Assembly (NCBI GenBank): GCA_033032175.1 | Contig: CM065334.1 | Coordinates: 6,755,705 to 6,819,704, forward strand | Origin: Saturnia japonica | Taxonomy: Eukaryota > Arthropoda > Insecta > Lepidoptera > Saturniidae | Direction of reading: 5' to 3' | Length of the DNA: 64,000 bases | Shown here: piece after piece, positions 9,751 through 22,285 of the stretch | Numbering within the stretch: position 1 is the stretch's first letter | Layout: every line of letters begins with the position of its first letter | The notes under the pieces: model-generated | The model's input: only the letters and a program-made list of their open reading frames with translations | What the model was told of the DNA's origin: nothing | Database searches by the model: none | Program-made: the position numbers and the translations under genes

Positions 9751-12426
9751 ATGGCTAAAGTAAAAACTAAAAAAACAGTGAAGATAAGCTGTTCGAAGCA
9801 AAATTGCGAAGAAGAAAGAAATATGAAGAAATTAAAAATGATCCCGAGAAGTATGCGATACAGAGCGAAAAAGAAAGAATTAGAGACTTAAAATACGAAA
9901 GGAACGAAAGGAAATTAAGAGTGTGGCTGATATGACACCTAAAGAAAAAATACTTCAAAGGAACAAACGAAATGTAAATAGCAAACGATATGTAGAAAAA
10001 AAAAAAACAAATAGAAGAATAGACCAGTATACAATTGGTGGCACACTTCCAACAAGTGATCGAGAAGATAATGCAAATCTCGTTCCTCAACAGGATCCAT
10101 TAGAAGGGCCATCTTTCCAAGCGAAAGAGATAACTTTATGAAAAAAATAAAAATTTGATAAGAAAACTGCATTATAATTACAATACGCAGATAGGTAAAC
10201 TGAAACGGGAAAACGCAAAAAATGAAAAGGAGCGATGTGCAATGAAAAGAGCACTGGTTAATATAATGAGGAAAAACCGAATTCTACAAGCACACGTATC
10301 TTCTACAGAACAAAAAGTACATAAAATGATTGAAACAGTGGACAGTGACAAACGTGAAAAAGTAAAGAAGGAATTATTATTTAGTGAGTACGTATCCAGA
10401 AATTTAGCGGAAGGGTTCAGTGGTCTAAGGAAGAAACAAAAACGTGTATTTAGTGAGATCATCATAAATAACAAGGAATGTTTCAATAAACATAAAATCT
10501 TAGAAACAACTGGCAAGTTTACAGCTCGAGATGAAATTGAAACTCCAAGTCAATTTGTGGAAGGTATTGAGATTGATATCCAACAACAAATTGAGGAATT
10601 TTTTGCGGATGACAGCAATACAAAGATATCCCCGGAGAAAAAAAATTCATAACCCAAAATGGAATTAGAAAACAAAAACGGCATTTGACCAATACATTAA
10701 GTAACCTCTTTACGAAGTTTATGGGCGTCCGTAACAGTACTATAGGATATTTATTCCACGTTTTGTAAATATCGCCCATTTTGGGTACTCTTTCCCAAGG
10801 ATTCTAATCGAAACACCTGTACATGTAAAGTGCATGTGAATTTTGATTTCCTAGTTAAAAGTCTGAATAAAAATAGCATTATCAAAGAAGCAAACGGAAC
10901 TGCTTTACTCCAAAGTTTGTGCTGTGACGTGTATACTGAAAGTTACTTGAACCGAACTTGCGAGGTATGCAAAAGAAGAGTAATTGACTTCAAAGAGTTT
11001 AATAATGAAGATAAGACAAACTATTATGAGTGGGGTGCGACGAAACAAAATTACACCATAAAAGGGGAAGATAAAACGAAGACTGTTAATACAAAAATGG
11101 AAATAAGGGATTATCCTAAAAATGTAATAGAAAAGCTGCAGAAATTACTGAACATATATTTTAGACACAATGCTAACATTATTGCTCAGTATAAATATTT
11201 AAAAACTTTAAAGGGGACATTAACTACCATGGAGGTTATAGTACACCTGGACTTCTCCGAAAACTATTTTATTTTATTTAATGAAGAAATACAAAGTTTT
11301 CACTTCACTGGTAGCCGTACACAAATTACATTACACACTTCAGTAGTATACATGATTGCTCCAGATACAGGTTTCATGAGGCCATATAGTGTTTGCAGTA
11401 TAAGCGAATGCAATCAACATGATGCAAAAGCTATATGGGTTAGATTATATTCAAGTACTATCACCGCTGATTGATACGATACATTTCATATCCGACAGTA
11501 CATTCAGTCAGTATAGAAACCGATATATGTTTTATGTTATTCGTCAACTACAACAAGACTTTCCAGAGTTAAAATCCATAACCTGGAATTATTTAGAAGC
11601 AGGCCATGGCAAGGGAGCATCCGATGGTTTTGGTACAGTTTTGAAGAGAACTGCAAATCAAGTTGTGCATCTGGGTAGAGATATTGACACAATCGTAGAA
11701 TTTCGGGAGCAAATTATAGTAAAAGCTAAAAATATCAAGCTGCTTTCTGTATCTGGGAAAGATGTGAAAGAGAGAAACTTTCCCCCGATAGTTCAACCAT
11801 TTCGTGGAACAATGTCAGTGCATCAAGTTCTCTGGTCCTCTAACAACTCTCGAATGACTTTCAGGAAGCTGAGTTGTTTCTTTTGTGAAAATGGTGTTAT
11901 ATGTTACCACGGATACCATCTTGGATTTATTGACTTACCACTTGCTCCTTAGAATAATTCTATGCAACTAGAAGACTTTCTGGGAAAAAACACTACAGGG
12001 AACTTTTTCAGAGAAATGGCCAACTCTTTGTCTACGGATCAACGGATCACTATACTACACCAGATCTAACCCAACAGTCACGACCAAACATACAGGCATC
12101 ATCAAGTGGACTTAATCCAAACAAAGCCATTACAGTGCTGTCAGATATGAAATTAAAAAAAAAAGTCTAAAAGAACTAGCCTAAAATTTCGAAATGATTT
12201 CGATTTTTTTGCTAGAACTAGGCAAGAAGAAAAAAGGCAGTATGATACACTAAAGAAAAGAAGAACAATAAATTATGACATCCCCAAAGAGGGAACAAGC
12301 AACAACATGAAAATAGTGACGTCAATAGCTCTTGACTCTTCAAATGAAGATCTAAGACATGGCGAAGTAGAAACAGGAAAAGTACAAGAAAAGAATGAGA
12401 AAATAAACGTGTTAACACGAGTCTAA
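9751..12426 (+). pseudogene. Broken DDE-like transposase gene
   Basis: Coding-like segments in shifting frames make up one long protein. First is a very basic, charged N-terminus (9751-10140), then a coiled-coil-like stretch (10155-10652). A region with RPFWVLFPKD (near 10769), TCTCKVH and CCDVYTESYLNRTCEVCKRR follows, whose paired cysteines suggest a metal site. The core has VHLDFSENY (11240), ISDSTFSQYRNR (11489) and WNYLEAGHGKGASDGFG (11584). A charged C-terminus ends at TAA 12424-12426. Frame changes lie near 9900, 10140, 10650 and 11440. One Asp, a second Asp and a Glu sit where a DDE triad would. I know this layout from repeated invertebrate proteins but cannot name the superfamily. Confidence 0.6.
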
Positions 12427-13556
12427 TGAAAGAAAATGTAGGAAAATATTTTTTTGATGACTTAGACGGTTATTTACCTATATGATTGATATATTATGTG
12501 TATGTTTCATGCTTTGATTTCAATGGCGATTTTTTCAAAATAACTTAGACTGAATTACAATATTATACTTCCTATTAGATTTTTGAACATTAAGTTTCCT
12601 AAGACTGTTCATTTGAACTTTAAAAATATTGTTGATTATTAATAATATAAGTAGGATGTTCCCACTTAGTTAAACAGTTTTTAATTTAGTAAAAAAAAAT
12701 CATACAATTTTATTAAAATGTTATTTATAATAGTAATACAAAACAATTATTTATTTATTTATTTATAATAAAAAGAAACACCAACAAGAATTACATTTTG
12801 ACAAATTATAAAATTACCAACAAAAAAAGACTCTAAACAAATGAAATCTTAATTAAAGGAGTTTATGACATGATTACACAGGTGAGCAGTTATAATAATA
12901 ACTTTAATTTGTTAAAAAATTAATAATAAATACGTAAAGCCAATTACTTAATTTCTTATCAATATAAATAAAAAGCTGGTTTGATACAGTTATTTATTTA
13001 ATTGTTCATTACCAACGTAATTTTTTCATTACCATAGAGTAGCTATATCATTACAATTTTCCATTCCTCATTACCATGCATTGAAAATTTTGTATATTTG
13101 CAAATTTTTCTTATAATTTTGTGTAATTTCAATAACTATGTCAGTTTTTATCTAATTTTTCATAAGTAAAAAAAAAACAAAAAAAAATTCTCGCAAATTT
13201 GTTGAATTTGCACGAAACGAGAGAATCACCCTAATACTAAAATCTATATAGATAGGTTAAAACGTTACTATTACTAGGATAGTAGTTATTTGTTGCCTAT
13301 AGATGTCGTTGTACTGAAATTAAACTTGACAATGAAATGTTAATCAAAAGCGTGTAATCATCGACTGTGATAACTACGCGTAGGCACTTACAGTTTTAGA
13401 CGAAATTTTTGTAGAAGCGTGCTCGTATTCCGTGTGCGCTTTGTTAATTTTTAAGTTTTATTAGAGTAGGGACAGGGAGAGACAACTCGATATTAGAGTA
13501 AGAGATGTGAATTTCTAAAAAAAACGATTTTTTAAAATAATAATATCAATTAAATT
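12427..13556. other. AT-rich flank of the transposase pseudogene
   Basis: No gene is seen. It holds TTTA repeats near 12750 and a segment at 13187-13215 (TTCTCGCAAATTTG, then CGAAACGAGAGAA) that forms small inverted repeats and could be the element's right end. No matching left terminus was found upstream of 9751. Confidence 0.4.
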
Positions 13557-13795
13557 GATTCGCCATGACCAGTTGTTTTTTTTATAAATGCGGAAACCTA
13601 ATTCTTTTTCTAAAATAAAGGTAACCTAAGTTACTTCCTATAAAATCAGCTATCTACCAGTGAAAGTCCTGTCGAAAAATCGGTCCAACCGTTTCGGAGA
13701 TTACCCGAAACAAACAGACAGACAAGAATTTTAAAAATTGGTTTTTTATTATAGGTATCGTATATACTTTCTACATTTTGCTTATTGTATGCGGG
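13557..13795 (+). repeat. LINE-like tail, family A copy 1
   Basis: It shares with 25174-25612 the order CCATGACCAG, AGTTACTTCCTATAA, ATCTACCAGTGAAAGTC, AATCGGTCCAACCG and the ACAGACAGACA tail followed by GTTTTTTATTATAGGTATCG. The long GTAAAGTC-to-tail order is seen in six places in this window. It is probably the 3' part of a non-LTR element. Confidence 0.7.
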
Positions 13796-13892
13796 GTAGC
13801 CATCACAATACAGTTAAAGATCAGCTATTGAATGTGGAACATACTTATATTGATGTAAATCAACGAGCAATTTACAATATGAGAATTTAGTT

Positions 13893-14362
13893 TTTGATAA
13901 TTTAATGTATGTCCGTAAAAACTTAGACAAGCTAGATTTTGTCAAAGATCAGCACAATGTTAATAATAGAAATATAATTAAATTAGTCGTACCGTGTTTT
14001 AGACTTAGTAAGACTAATAAAAGTTTTTTAGGTAATAGTGTTAGGTTCTATAATAAGATCTCGAAGCACATTACTGATTTACCGGACAACAAGTTCAAGG
14101 ACCATGTCAAGCGGGGATTTACTGTCAAAAGGTTTATTATAGGGTGGATAATTATGTGAATGATAGTGATGTCTGGAAGTGACTCCCTCTCAGTGCATCC
14201 ACTAAATTATTATTATTGTACAGTTGAAAAAAATAATATAAACCCGATCGAGTTTCTTACCGATTCTTCTCGATGTCTGGGAACCGGCAGTAGTGTTTTG
14301 ACGTTCATAAGTGCCTTCTTAGGGCCTGAATTCAATAAAAATTATTTTGATTTTGATTTTTA
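13893..14362 (+). repeat. Non-LTR LINE 3' end, family E copy 1
   Basis: A short coding remnant (FRLSKTNKSFLGNSVRFYNK, then DLPDNKFKDHVK) is followed by GAATGATAGTGATGTCTGGA, a TAA-rich spacer, GTGCCTTCTTAGGGCC and an A/T-rich tail. This is the C-terminal end and 3' UTR of a LINE open frame. The same sequence recurs at 33835-34345, 56885-57150 and 59297-59425. Confidence 0.7.
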
Positions 14363-15057
14363 ATCGAAAGTCGAAAGCTTGTTCTTGTACAAATTTACCC
14401 TAAATATTACTATGAAACCGTTTTATCATGTATCATTATAACAGTTACCGGCAATTCTCACCTGTTCGTCGTCCTGGTGCTTGACTCCCTTTTGTGGTTT
14501 TAAATGAGCAAAACCTTTTATTTTTGTGGGTTTTATAACAACAATAAAATATTTTATTGTATTTAAATCACATGATCAAAAGAGACAAAAACAAATTGAT
14601 GGTTAACGGTCTTATGTTTAATGTAATAATTTCGAAAAGGGCACATCTCCTAGAGTTGTGAACTTTTCGAAATTATTTATTTACTCGCCATGACGTGAAC
14701 AGTAGAATTAATGCCAGAGTTGTACCCTTTTCAAATATAATAGATGCGGCGAACCATTTAGATTACATTTACATGAAAAAATTAATTTGTCAAAATATAC
14801 GAGATGTGCCCTGTTCAAAATTTCATATTCAAACTTATTTGCAGTTGTGGTAAGTTGACCGTGGCATATATCGATGTATGGGGACAACAATTTTCCAACG
14901 GCAAAGTTAAGTTTGTCCCTTTATGCTGTTTATGTTTAATTGAATTGTTCGGTACTTTCTTCAATAATATTACCAATTATTTTGGTGATTGTAGCTGTAC
15001 AATTACGGAACTCTCGGTGCGCGAGTCCGACTCGCACTTGGCCGGTTTCTTCATACT
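14363..15057. other. Repeat-like spacer including family I copy 1
   Basis: No host coding sequence is seen. At 14837-14925 the words GGTAAGTTGACCGTGGC and CAATTTTCCAACGGCAAAGT match 44683-44775, so a short dispersed repeat is present. Confidence 0.5.
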
Positions 15058-15214
15058 ACCAAGACGACAAACAAACCATACGGCTCGCTTGATGGTGTTG
15101 TTGGTGGCCTTGAACCCCTACCTCAAGGTCTGAAATCCCTACTCAGCACATGAACGCAACGCAATGTCATATTTTACCAGTCGAACTGCCCCGAGTAGAG
15201 AGAAATCTTCAAAG
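15058..15214 (+). repeat. Dispersed repeat, family G copy 1
   Basis: It matches the order of 26240-26400: a CAAACAAACCATACGGC head, TTGAACCCCTACC, and GTAGAGAGAAATCTTC. Family G occurs five times in both orientations. Class unknown. Confidence 0.6.
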
Positions 15215-15302
15215 AGATTTTAATAAAACTCTGCAAAATTGGGGTTTTTAATAAAACTCTGCAAAATTGGGTACTTCAATAAAACTCTGCAAAATTGGGT
15301 AA
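15215..15302 (+). repeat. Three tandem 27-bp repeats
   Basis: The word AATAAAACTCTGCAAAATTGGG occurs three times with short variable spacers, at about 15221, 15249 and 15278. Confidence 0.85.
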
Positions 15303-16200
15303 CTAAAATTATTTATTAAATTCAACATCACATATTCCTACAAACGCACACACAAACACACATAATAATAATAATATATCACTTACAGTTAAATATTAAA
15401 GACAACTTTTTTGTATATAATTACTTTAATTCTTGTCATGAATTTAATTCAATATTTCCAATCCATTTTCATAGTTTTCAATTACATTAAACTCTCTTTT
15501 ACAATAACATCTTTTTATATATATATATATACATAATATTTTCCGCGATTCGATTAATTTTAATAATAAATTCCTTGGAGTTGATATTTCAAATAATTTT
15601 AAACTTAAGATAGAAACGTAAGGGCGTAAGTAAGAAATTACAACTTACGTACGCCCTTAGGACCAGCGTCCACTGGTGGCACGGCAAGGCAAGTAATTTT
15701 TCAATTAATGATTGATAATATTGTCTATTATCCATTTCATGACGTTTAAGTTGAAATTTCAATGACAATGTTCGTAGAAACACAAGCAAAGCTGCGGTAG
15801 GCATAGGAATGCCATGTCGGTAGCCTTCGGGACGCTTCGGCATTCTTCGGAATGCTGAGGAGAGACAGCACACGCAACTAGCGCGACATGCCAAAGGATA
15901 CCGCGGCATAGTTACCGTTAGTGTTTGTTTTGGAAAGTGGAAGAAAGCGAAAGTTTCTTGGGCTTTTGATTTTCGTCAGACATGACGCCGTATTTGCACA
16001 CGAGGATTTCACAATGACTCAAGGTTTACGTTTACGGTACGAACCCAATTCTGACACCATGTTTTGGTCTGTTTATTACTTTATTGTATGATAGTTTAAA
16101 TAAATAAACGCCCGACGCCACATTGACAAAAACAGAATCTTTATTAAAACTTAGTGACATTGACAGCCCGCCTTCTCATCGACTAGTGATGTTACCTACT
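15303..16200. other. Non-genic stretch with hairpin-rich repeat
   Basis: It starts with CA and TAA simple repeats. At 15616-15660 a stem of TAAGGGCGT against ACGCCCTTA forms a hairpin with an AT-rich loop. At 15780-15910 several inverted words (GGAATGCC, GGCATTC, CGCGACATGCC) suggest a MITE-like repeat. No coding sequence is recognised. Confidence 0.5.
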
Positions 16201-16209
16201 CACAACAGT

Positions 16210-16640
16210 GTTCGCTTACATTTACGAATGCAGGAGGCCGTGCCGTGCCGCCAGTGAGCGCCGGGCCTTATGTTTCTTAATAAAAATTATATCAGCTTGT
16301 GTCCTACGGCTTGGCCAAGACCTTTTCCCAAGGGAAAACAAGGGCTTAGTCCCCACGCCAGCACATGACGTATTGAGCGATTTGAAACGTCGAGAAATCA
16401 AATATTATATATTGTTCCCACATACATTGGTACTAAAACAACATTCCTCAAGCGTTCAGGTTTCCTCACGATGTTTTGCTTCACCGTACAACCGATAGTG
16501 TTCTTATTTACAATTAGTAAATGTTTGCGAATTCCGAAAAAATCGTTGGTACATGCTGGGGTTCAAACTCATGGACACCGAATCGATATTCCGCCGCCGT
16601 GCCGGTCTAAACCACTCGGCCACAACGACTGTTGAGAGGA
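16210..16640 (-). mobile_element. tRNA-derived SINE
   Basis: Read on the minus strand from 16632, the head contains GTGGCCGAGTGGTTTAGACC, an A-box-like pol III motif resembling tRNA-Ser, and AGTTTGAACCCC, a B-box-like motif. The body then carries GGTGAAGCAAAACATCGTG and AGGAAACC, words I associate with lepidopteran SINEs. The distal part near 16320-16370 (CCAAGGGAAAAC with inverted partners) may be its 3' region. The exact ends and the target duplication are not resolved. The head lacks a paired acceptor stem, so this is not a tRNA gene. Confidence 0.7.
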
Positions 16641-16673
16641 AGAAGATATTTATTTTGGTATATTGTAAAGTTA

Positions 16674-17100
16674 ACCCTTAAATGCCAAAGTGATGTATTA
16701 GTGCCTCACTTAAAATCGAGTGGTCATTATTTAAAGAAATATAACTTCTAACGCGCGTAAAAACATATACGCATTTCCGTTTTTTTTTTGTTATAAATAC
16801 AATAATACGAATAATACCAATTAATTGTAATACATATCTAACAACTTGATAATGCCCAGTTATAGTTGAATATCGGTACCGTTGAGAGAGAATTAGTTAT
16901 TTACGCATTTCTAGAAATTTCCCATGGGCGTAAATGCCCTCACAGGGCAACCATAAAAACTCATTGCCCGTCATAGAAAAATTTGCTTTCTTATAAAAGT
17001 CGACAGTACGATGCGTCTTTTGGTTATATTTATATATATATATATTTTTTTTTTCCTGTACGTAAGAAGTTAATGGCGCATTTGTCAAAAAAAAAACCTA
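16674..17100. mobile_element. Possible piggyBac-like MITE
   Basis: TTAACCCTTAAATGCC at 16674 looks like a piggyBac-type terminus at a TTAA target. Inside there are AAATGCC, GGGCATTTACG and TGGGCGTAAATGCCC words on both strands. The right end is not found. AT microsatellites lie near 17029. Confidence 0.3.
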
Positions 17101-17438
17101 AATCAGCATTTTCTCACAAATCCGATTTCGTTAGTTATCTAATTCGTCCTCTACGGCAGTGATATTTATTTACATTTAACTTTTTCCAAAAACTTTACAA
17201 TCAACATTTTCACTAAATACTTTTTGAGTAAAGTTTTTTATACAAAAATATTCTTTATTTATGAATGACAATAATAATAATTTTGGACGATTTTTTTTTT
17301 ACTATATACATAAAGATCACAAATAGAGTACAATCAGTGGCATAAATATAAAAATTATAATAAAATGATATGATGATGAATGATGTATGGAAATTATGTT
17401 AGTTTTTCATTTATAAAAACTAACAAGTATGAGGCGCT

Positions 17439-17820
17439 ATATAAAATATGTATAAAAAACCCCCGTCGAATCCGATAGGGGTACATGGGTAACCCAATGA
17501 TATTACCAAAAAAAATAACAAAATTTTATGTATTATGAAAATAAAAATGTTATAATTTAAAATTAACATAATATTTAGTTTCCCTAAAATTTAACATCTC
17601 CCGGGCGCGGCGCAGCGGTACGTTTAATCGTAAGGCGGTACTCTGCGCCGCGCCGCCTGTATTGCCATGTAAGTTTCCTCATTTAACTAATTTTTTTTAC
17701 ATTTTATTCAGGGTAATTTTTTTTACTTATAATCTGAGATAAATAACATAATCAGAATATAATCTCGATACCTAAAAACACCTTCTCGGATCCGACGGGC
17801 TTTTCAATACATATTGTATA
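17439..17820 (-). mobile_element. MITE, family F copy 1
   Basis: Terminal inverted repeats: the left AATATGTATAAAAAACCCCC with CGTCGAATCCGA matches the right GGATCCGACGGGC with AATACATATTGTATA. The centre (17603-17656) is a strong GC hairpin, GGGCGCGGCGCAG against CTGCGCCGCGCC. The interior between the left end and GTTTCCCTAA matches 21836-22201 in reverse orientation. There is no coding capacity. Confidence 0.78.
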
Positions 17821-17926
17821 AAAAATCCGTTTATGTTTACATTCTGTATATAAAATTTATGACGCTGACTGTACGATAAGATTAGATTGGTCGTTAAATT
17901 TTATTTAGTTAAAAACCAGCGTTATT

Positions 17927-18091
17927 AGTGATAAGAATATAAATGAAGCTCATTTAAAAAGATCCAAAAATATATCAAAAACAGTCGAGCATCTCTTAGG
18001 ATCCATTGAAACAATGATAAATTTAATCAGATCAAAGGACACCGGCCGACAACGCTTTAAGACACTGTACCATGACGCACTTCTATTTTAG
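17927..18091 (+). other. Unrecognised 54-codon open stretch
   Basis: It is an open frame without ATG start requirement, ending at TAG 18089-18091. It is rich in Lys, Arg, Ser and Asn (HLKRSKNISKTVEHLLGS, later DTGRQRFKTLYHDALLF). Composition is protein-like rather than random AT-rich, but no family or splice sites are clear. It could be a transposon or gene remnant. Confidence 0.3.
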
Positions 18092-18820
18092 AGATGGGCC
18101 ACGATATTAGTCGACATATCGATGATCGACTAAGAGGATGTCAAGTATTACGTAAGCCGGCTAAATAAATTCTATGTAAGATGATGCTGGCATGACAGCA
18201 GTGACCGCCGATGGATTTGGATCTCTCGGTTGTCGCCGTTTTCTTAGTATTGTACTGTGTTTACCATCAGGGACAGATATGTCAATGAGGCGAGTTACGA
18301 AAAAAAAAGTTTTCAAATTAATAAATTTAAATTAATAATACAATTTTTATTACAGTATAATCAATTTATTTTCATATCCCCTACTAGTATATAAACGGGT
18401 GTTCCTAATAACGATTTCAACTCTACTACACTACTAAGTATAGTTTTCTTAAAATTTACCGATGTTCATTTCGGGGAATTCCCGACGTAATAGGACGGCT
18501 TGAAACAAATACGTTATAAAAGTTTTGAAATAACTGCTTACTTATTATCATTTGGGTGTCGAAAACTTTGAAAGTTTGATTGCGTAATATGACATTTTGA
18601 TTGTAGAGTAATCGACATTTCCGTAAAACCCCTATACGATAAATAAAATCTATCTAAGCCAGACAAAACGACTATCGCTCTTGACAGTACGTGTAGTACA
18701 TAATAAAGCTGCCTAAACCCTGGTCCGATAAGGCATTAAATTTTACCCGCCAACTGTCATTAAGTTCTCTTTAAAGCGTGTCACATGTGGTGAGGATACT
18801 ATAATTTCATGTTACGACTA
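18092..18820. other. Non-genic stretch
   Basis: A GAGATGGGCCACGATATT segment and ATCGAT-rich inverted words resemble hAT-type MITE ends. Nothing else is recognised. Confidence 0.4.
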
Positions 18821-19110
18821 GCTGACCCGCGCGACTTCGTCTGCGTCACATAAGAGAAAAAGAGGGTGAGTCGTAGACACGTATAATACAATTGTAAATG
18901 GGCTGAAACTTTGAAACTACGAACCATTAACGCAGCGCACGCAATGGAAGCTCTCAAAAGGAATAAATTTTCTCCGTTTTTGCAACATTTTTCATTGATG
19001 TTCCGCTCCTATTGGCCGTAGCCTTTCTAGATAAATGAGCTATCCAATAATTTTTCCATTCGAACCAGTAGTTATAATATTAATTTAGATATCTTAAATT
19101 AAAATACCAT
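18821..19110 (+). repeat. LINE-like repeat, family L
   Basis: It begins CTAGCTGACCCGCGCGACTT and CGTCTGCGTCACATAAGAG, continues with CCGTTTTTGCAACATTTTTC and CTCCTATTGGCCGTAGCC, and ends GAACCAGTAGTTATAA. This order is one I know from many moth and butterfly genomes. Confidence 0.65.
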
Positions 19111-19379
19111 AGCATATCAAAGTATCACAAACGGATAAGTTAACATATGATATCATTTCAGTCTCTTGTAAGTGTGCTCAGGTATCACACATATTTTTGT
19201 ACGATATTTATTTACAGGTGATTAAATATGAGTAACACGGTTTTACTATAATGTTGGCGCTACACAATCGTCTAACAGCCAAACTTCAACTCTGAACTAG
19301 AACGAACTCAACCGATTTACAAACCGGCCCTCCCCGTATCGACAGCGAATTCCAAAATTCATAATCATGGCAGACGTCG

Positions 19380-19720
19380 AAGAGTAAACAGCAGTCTCGC
19401 TATATTAAACATTGGTAACTCAGCAACATTCCTTGCGTCAACTCAAGCGCAGCTTATTGCGCCGGCGTATTGAGCTAACTCAAATTTGCGCCATGGCGCA
19501 ACAAACTGGTACGCAAGGCAAGCGAGTTAGAGAATGAATGGGAATGAGAGAGAAATGGATTTGTCGGCTAGCCGATGAAACGTCGCGGCGCGGCTCTGTG
19601 CCGTAGGCGGTTCACTGTGTTGTTAGTGCGCAGTGCACCAACACATTTAGAATAAGTGTGTTAGCACATTCGGTGCAGTAAACTGAGTTGGTGCAATTGC
19701 GCGGCGTAGCGCAGTATTAC
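19380..19720. repeat. GC-rich palindromic repeat
   Basis: It contains the perfect palindrome TGCGCCATGGCGCA (19487-19500) and an inverted pair GCGCAGTGCACCAAC (about 19629) against GTTGGTGCAATTGCGC (about 19687). Such dense pairing suggests a foldback or MITE element. The outer ends are undefined. Confidence 0.45.
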
Positions 19721-21835
19721 CTGCCCATATCTAGGAGCATATTATTGATATATCTAAGTATACAGACAGAGATCACTCCGCCATTATGCCACTATTGAAC
19801 AAAATTATGAAAAATGTTTAATTTAATTAATTAAACATAATTTCATTACAAGATTGATAGCAGCGCATGCTCTGATATGTGGAAGGGCGTTTAGTGCGAG
19901 TTGGCCAACGCGTTCGAACTCTTTTGATTCGGGAACGATTTACCGGTCAAGATCGCTACCGGAGAAATCTCAGGCCAACTCTAACAAACTTCTGCCAACG
20001 CACCCGAACCACCTCTCTACATATCAGCGGTTGGACGATTGTGTAGTACTAGCATTACATTTATTAGACAACTCATCAGACGATGATTCTAATTTTCAAT
20101 TTGATATGCAATTCTATTAAAAACATTCCGAAATATCGAATCAGCATACAATCGATGTTTTTCCAACAATATTATAGGCATAGTTAACCCTCGCCCCGCA
20201 CCGAGAACACTTCATAACATCTGAGGTTGAAATAATCATTTCGCTCGATACCCTACATACGGTAAGATGAAAATATATATATACCTAGCAACATATTATA
20301 ATACATAATAATATAATTCTATTGGTTTACGCGGCGCACGCCAATATAGCTCACAGTCGGAATAATTTTTCCCTCTTCTCCAACAATCGTCGACATATTT
20401 CAGCCAATTTAGACCAAACCTTTAATCAATTATACACCTAAACGTTCTTTATGAATCATCCTGTACATTGATGAAATCCGTATGAAAATTCGATCGAGTT
20501 TTTAAATTTAACGCGTTCAAACAGACAGACAGACGCGGCAAGCGAATTTCTTTTATAATATAGTATGATCTTTTAAAAATAACAATATCATAGCATCTTC
20601 ATCGTGTGTGACATGTTTAACTGAAATCTATATACAATTGACACCTCTATTTATTTGAATCTATCATGGCTGTAAAGAAGAAGTACGAGTCGTTAGGCGG
20701 CCCATGAACTAACATTCATTCGACATTATGACCCACCTCTAAAATTAATTGGTCAGGGCAACAATTGATCGTTGATACAATTCGGAGTATTTTTGGGAAA
20801 AAACAAAGATTTCCGCGAATGTCTTTTTTTCGCTGTCGTTTCCGACGACGACGGACTGACATATTAAATTTCGTACTAAAATAATCTATTGATTATCGAT
20901 TGTTTTTTTACTTCATAAACCACCGATTACTATCGATTGTCCAAAAAATCGACATTTTAGCAACACTAATCACATAACGAAACAAATAACTTATATTTGA
21001 CTCCCTAATGGGTTTAAATGTGATCAACAAAACATGGCTGCTGACAATCGATACTCATATCTCAACGTACTTAATTTAATTAAGTTCAAACCAACAAAAA
21101 TGTAAACAAACATGGCCTACGCTTGTATTAAAAACGACGTAAACCAATTTTGATTTAAAATAACTGTTTCATTAGGAAACAAATAAACAGATATACCTAC
21201 ATGTAGGACACGCTATCTGTTATAAATCTATTTAACTAACATGACATCTAGTTAAACATAGTTTTTGATACGGAATCTCTTGTATTTCGAGGTATATTTC
21301 TTACAAAAATTTTATCGTCGAAAATGGAGATGTTCTATTATCGATAAAATCCGAAAATTATTTTCAATCATAATATATCCGATTGAAAATTTAAATATAC
21401 ATATATATATTATAATAACAGATGTTAATTAACTAAATAAATGTCTTAAAAATTGCGTATTTTTTAAATACATACTATATTTGGTCTGGATATTGTATAA
21501 CGTATAGGTACTCGCATTCTCTCTATCTCTTCTCTTTATCTTGTGTCACTGACTCTCCTTTTTTATTTTCAAATCCAACACGTCATCTGTGAATAAATAA
21601 TAAAAACGCTTGTTAATAACATAACAAGGCCTCGTGACGCAGTGGCGGTAAGCCCTACCATTGAACTGAGAACTTTACTTTTTATTAAAGGCTAAATTTA
21701 TAATGTATATTTACATCTCGAAATATTACATGATATAGGGTCAAAAACCTATATTAATGAATTTAAAATAAAAACCACAACATGTTAGTTCAAGATCCTA
21801 CCAAAACTTCTTTAAACATATGGTGTATAAGTATT
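19721..21835. other. Non-genic stretch with repeat pieces
   Basis: It includes an 88-codon frame at 19854-20120 with no recognisable domain, and a LINE-like tail at 20400-20560 (ACGCGTTCAAACAGACAGAC). A block at 20820-20960 is rich in ATCGATT and GATTATCGATT words, like hAT MITE ends. The rest is AT-rich. I see no host exon. Confidence 0.45.
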
Positions 21836-22201
21836 TATAAAATATGTATTAAAAACCCCGTCGGATCCGTGGAGGTGTTACTAGGTATCGAGTTTATATT
21901 CTGTTTATGTTATTTATTTCAGATTATAAGTTAAAAAAATACACCAAATAAAATGTAAAAAAAATTTAGTTAAATGAAGAAACTGACATAGCAATACAAG
22001 CGGCCCGGCGCACGGGATGGCGACGGTGTTATCACGTTTTAAAAATTTGCTAAGTTTTAGGGAAACTAAAATTAAATATGTTAATTTTAAATAGCAAAAA
22101 CATTTTTATTTTCGTAATAAATAAAATGTTGATCTTTTTTTTGGTAATGTCATTGGGGTACCCTTTTCGGATTCGACGGGGTTTTTTAATACATATTGTA
22201 C
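21836..22201 (+). mobile_element. MITE, family F copy 2
   Basis: It has the termini AATATGTATTAAAAACCCCG and CGACGGGGTTTTTTAATACA and the same interior as 17439-17820 on the opposite strand. The central hairpin is weaker (CGGCCCGGCGCACGGG). Confidence 0.78.
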
Positions 22202-22285
22202 ATGTACAAATAAAGTACACAGGTTATAAATGCAATTTTTTTTATCACTGTCTCAGAGTTTATTTAACAAGTATCGGTTCAGTTG

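Noticed and set aside
16545..16640. Functional tRNA gene
   Set aside because: A-box and B-box words are present but no paired acceptor stem; the sequence runs on into a SINE body.
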